Shown here piece after piece: positions 63,519-64,000 of a stretch of 64,000 bases of DNA. A program made the translations under genes and the position numbers. The notes below the pieces were generated by a model. It did no database searches and was not told where the DNA came from. It worked only from the letters and a program-made list of their open reading frames with translations. The stretch comes from Ruminococcus sp. OA3 (lineage in GTDB: Bacteria; Bacillota; Clostridia; Lachnospirales; Lachnospiraceae). The first letter of the stretch is position 1. Each line of letters opens with the position of its first letter. The stretch is from positions 868,001 through 932,000 of the forward strand of contig NZ_JAKNTO010000001.1 in assembly GCF_022440845.1 (NCBI RefSeq), given 5' to 3'.

Positions 63519-63607
63519 TTGTATTAATATTCAAACAATAAGCATTTGATAGCTTACGATCAGTACCTTAAGTAATGATAAAGACAGATATCTCATAGAA
63601 TTATCAG

Positions 63608-63703
63608 ACTCTTAATCAGGGTGTCCAGGGTTCGAACCCCTGATCGCGCACTTAAAGGCACTGTTTTTGGGGACGCGAAGCCCCGGGGACGGTGTTTTTT
63701 TGC
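63608..63703. repeat. attR: 96-bp direct repeat (tRNA-Lys 3' half and terminator copy)
   Basis: Identical over 96 bp to 55941-56036. It carries only the part from the anticodon arm onward, so it is not a functional tRNA gene. It marks the right end of the prophage. Confidence 0.95.
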
Positions 63704-63832
63704 GTCGTAAAGAAGGCATGTTTTGAAATATTTAGTAATTATGTATTCAATTTCTTCGTTGTTCTTTAGACAAGTTGCCCTTGAGTTGAACATGGCAACT
63801 AAATAGGAACAGGATATGCGGAGGATAAGGAA
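63704..63832. other. Spacer beyond attR
   Basis: 129 nt, AT-rich. GTTGCC (63771) and GGCAAC (63794) form a small inverted repeat. No gene seen. Confidence 0.3.
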
Positions 63833-64000
63833 ATGGTGGATTTAATCAATAAACTGAGTATTATGATTATCATCGGAACGACAGTTTTTATCGCAGTTAC
63901 ATATGTGTACCAAAACATAAAATATAAAAATTCGCAATATGGCAGGCAGAGCAGCCTTTCATTTTGGAAAGTAATGTCTGATACAGGGATGAGAGGAGAA
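63833..64000 (+). CDS. NERD-type membrane protein paralogue, partial (cut by window end)
   Basis: 56 residues present from ATG 63833 with GGAGG upstream. N-terminal TM (about 8-26) and then YKNSQYGRQSSLSFWKV and DTGMRGE, matching YKNSSYGKQSKISFFKI and DKGARGE of the prophage NERD protein at 62805. The match begins in the membrane helix and reaches the first catalytic Glu region. It lies just outside attR, so a second related mobile element or a duplicated cargo gene probably continues beyond the window. Confidence 0.75.
   Translation, partial: MVDLINKLSIMIIIGTTVFIAVTYVYQNIKYKNSQYGRQSSLSFWKVMSDTGMRGE

Larger units (their letters stand above)
55941..63607. mobile_element. Inovirus-like (filamentous phage) prophage integrated in tRNA-Lys
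   Basis: A 7,667-bp element bounded by the 96-bp repeats. The minus strand carries, in transcription order, early small ORFs, a hairpin region, a membrane protein, two coat-like proteins, a terminator, a 36-residue membrane peptide, a large pIII-like protein, a pVI-like protein, a Zot-like ATPase, an HUH Rep and an integrase. On the plus strand are a CI-like repressor and a NERD gene. Size, gene order and single-strand-DNA replication machinery fit the Inoviridae sensu lato. The AT-rich right end (62.3-63.6 kb) differs in composition from the host and from the structural half. Confidence 0.88.

Noticed and set aside
63608-63680. Second tRNA-Lys gene
   Set aside because: Only the half from the anticodon arm onward is present; the 5' acceptor strand and D-arm are missing. 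It is attR.

Overview
The window looks like chromosome of a Gram-positive, spore-forming Clostridia, most likely a gut Lachnospiraceae. The support is consensus Firmicutes promoters (TTGACA-N17-TATAAT), strong AGGAGG ribosome sites, TTG/GTG starts, a secE-nusG-rplK-rplA block, a spmB gene, a V-type ATPase operon and an ECF transporter. No 16S rRNA is present, so genus is not assigned.

Layout. 1-2.0 kb: two tandem paralogous GntR-type regulators (one cut by the window edge). 2.2-6.4 kb: an EAL phosphodiesterase and a GGDEF cyclase, both membrane sensors, then rarA. 7.7-10.4 kb: a Tet/EF-G-like GTPase fused to a C-terminal NYN (Rae1/YacP-like) nuclease domain. 10.5-19.3 kb: a likely acquired transport island: serine-recombinase remnant, two exporter-fold ABC half-transporters, fused EcfA, EcfT and S component on the minus strand under a consensus promoter with a palindromic operator, then tetR and an MFS_3 exporter with matching operators. 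19.3-22 kb: a large pyruvyl-transferase-like protein. 22-27.9 kb: a CdaR/PucR regulator divergent from a UroD-like methyltransferase/MFS/BenE/cytidylate-kinase-like operon. 28-30.3 kb: rpmG-secE-nusG-rplK-rplA with two L1-type RNA sites. 30.4-35 kb: zinc ribbon protein, EFR1 ferredoxin, CmpB-like membrane protein, ABC exporter. 35-36.5 kb: a MATE pump behind a probable guanidine-IV (mepA) riboswitch, followed by a 195-bp MITE-like element. 36.8-41.7 kb: MoxR-DUF58-transglutaminase and spmB. 41.8-45.8 kb: DUF885 peptidase, lipoprotein, trxB. 45.8-54.4 kb: nine-gene V-ATPase operon (minus). 54.6-55.8 kb: trmB, a small ORF and trxA.

55.9-63.7 kb is the most unusual part: a complete filamentous phage (inovirus-like) prophage of about 7.7 kb in the 3' half of tRNA-Lys(CTT), bounded by a perfect 96-bp direct repeat. 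It has a tyrosine integrase, HUH rolling-circle Rep, Zot-like assembly ATPase, small membrane proteins, a pIII-like adhesin, two coat-like proteins of 49-54 residues, a terminator after the coat genes, several early small ORFs (one with an in-frame TGA), a CI-type repressor with paired operators, and a membrane-anchored NERD nuclease-like gene. A paralogue of the NERD gene begins just outside attR, suggesting a second related element beyond the window.

Most genes are called from recognisable motifs; all functional roles are homology inferences made by reading, with no database search.
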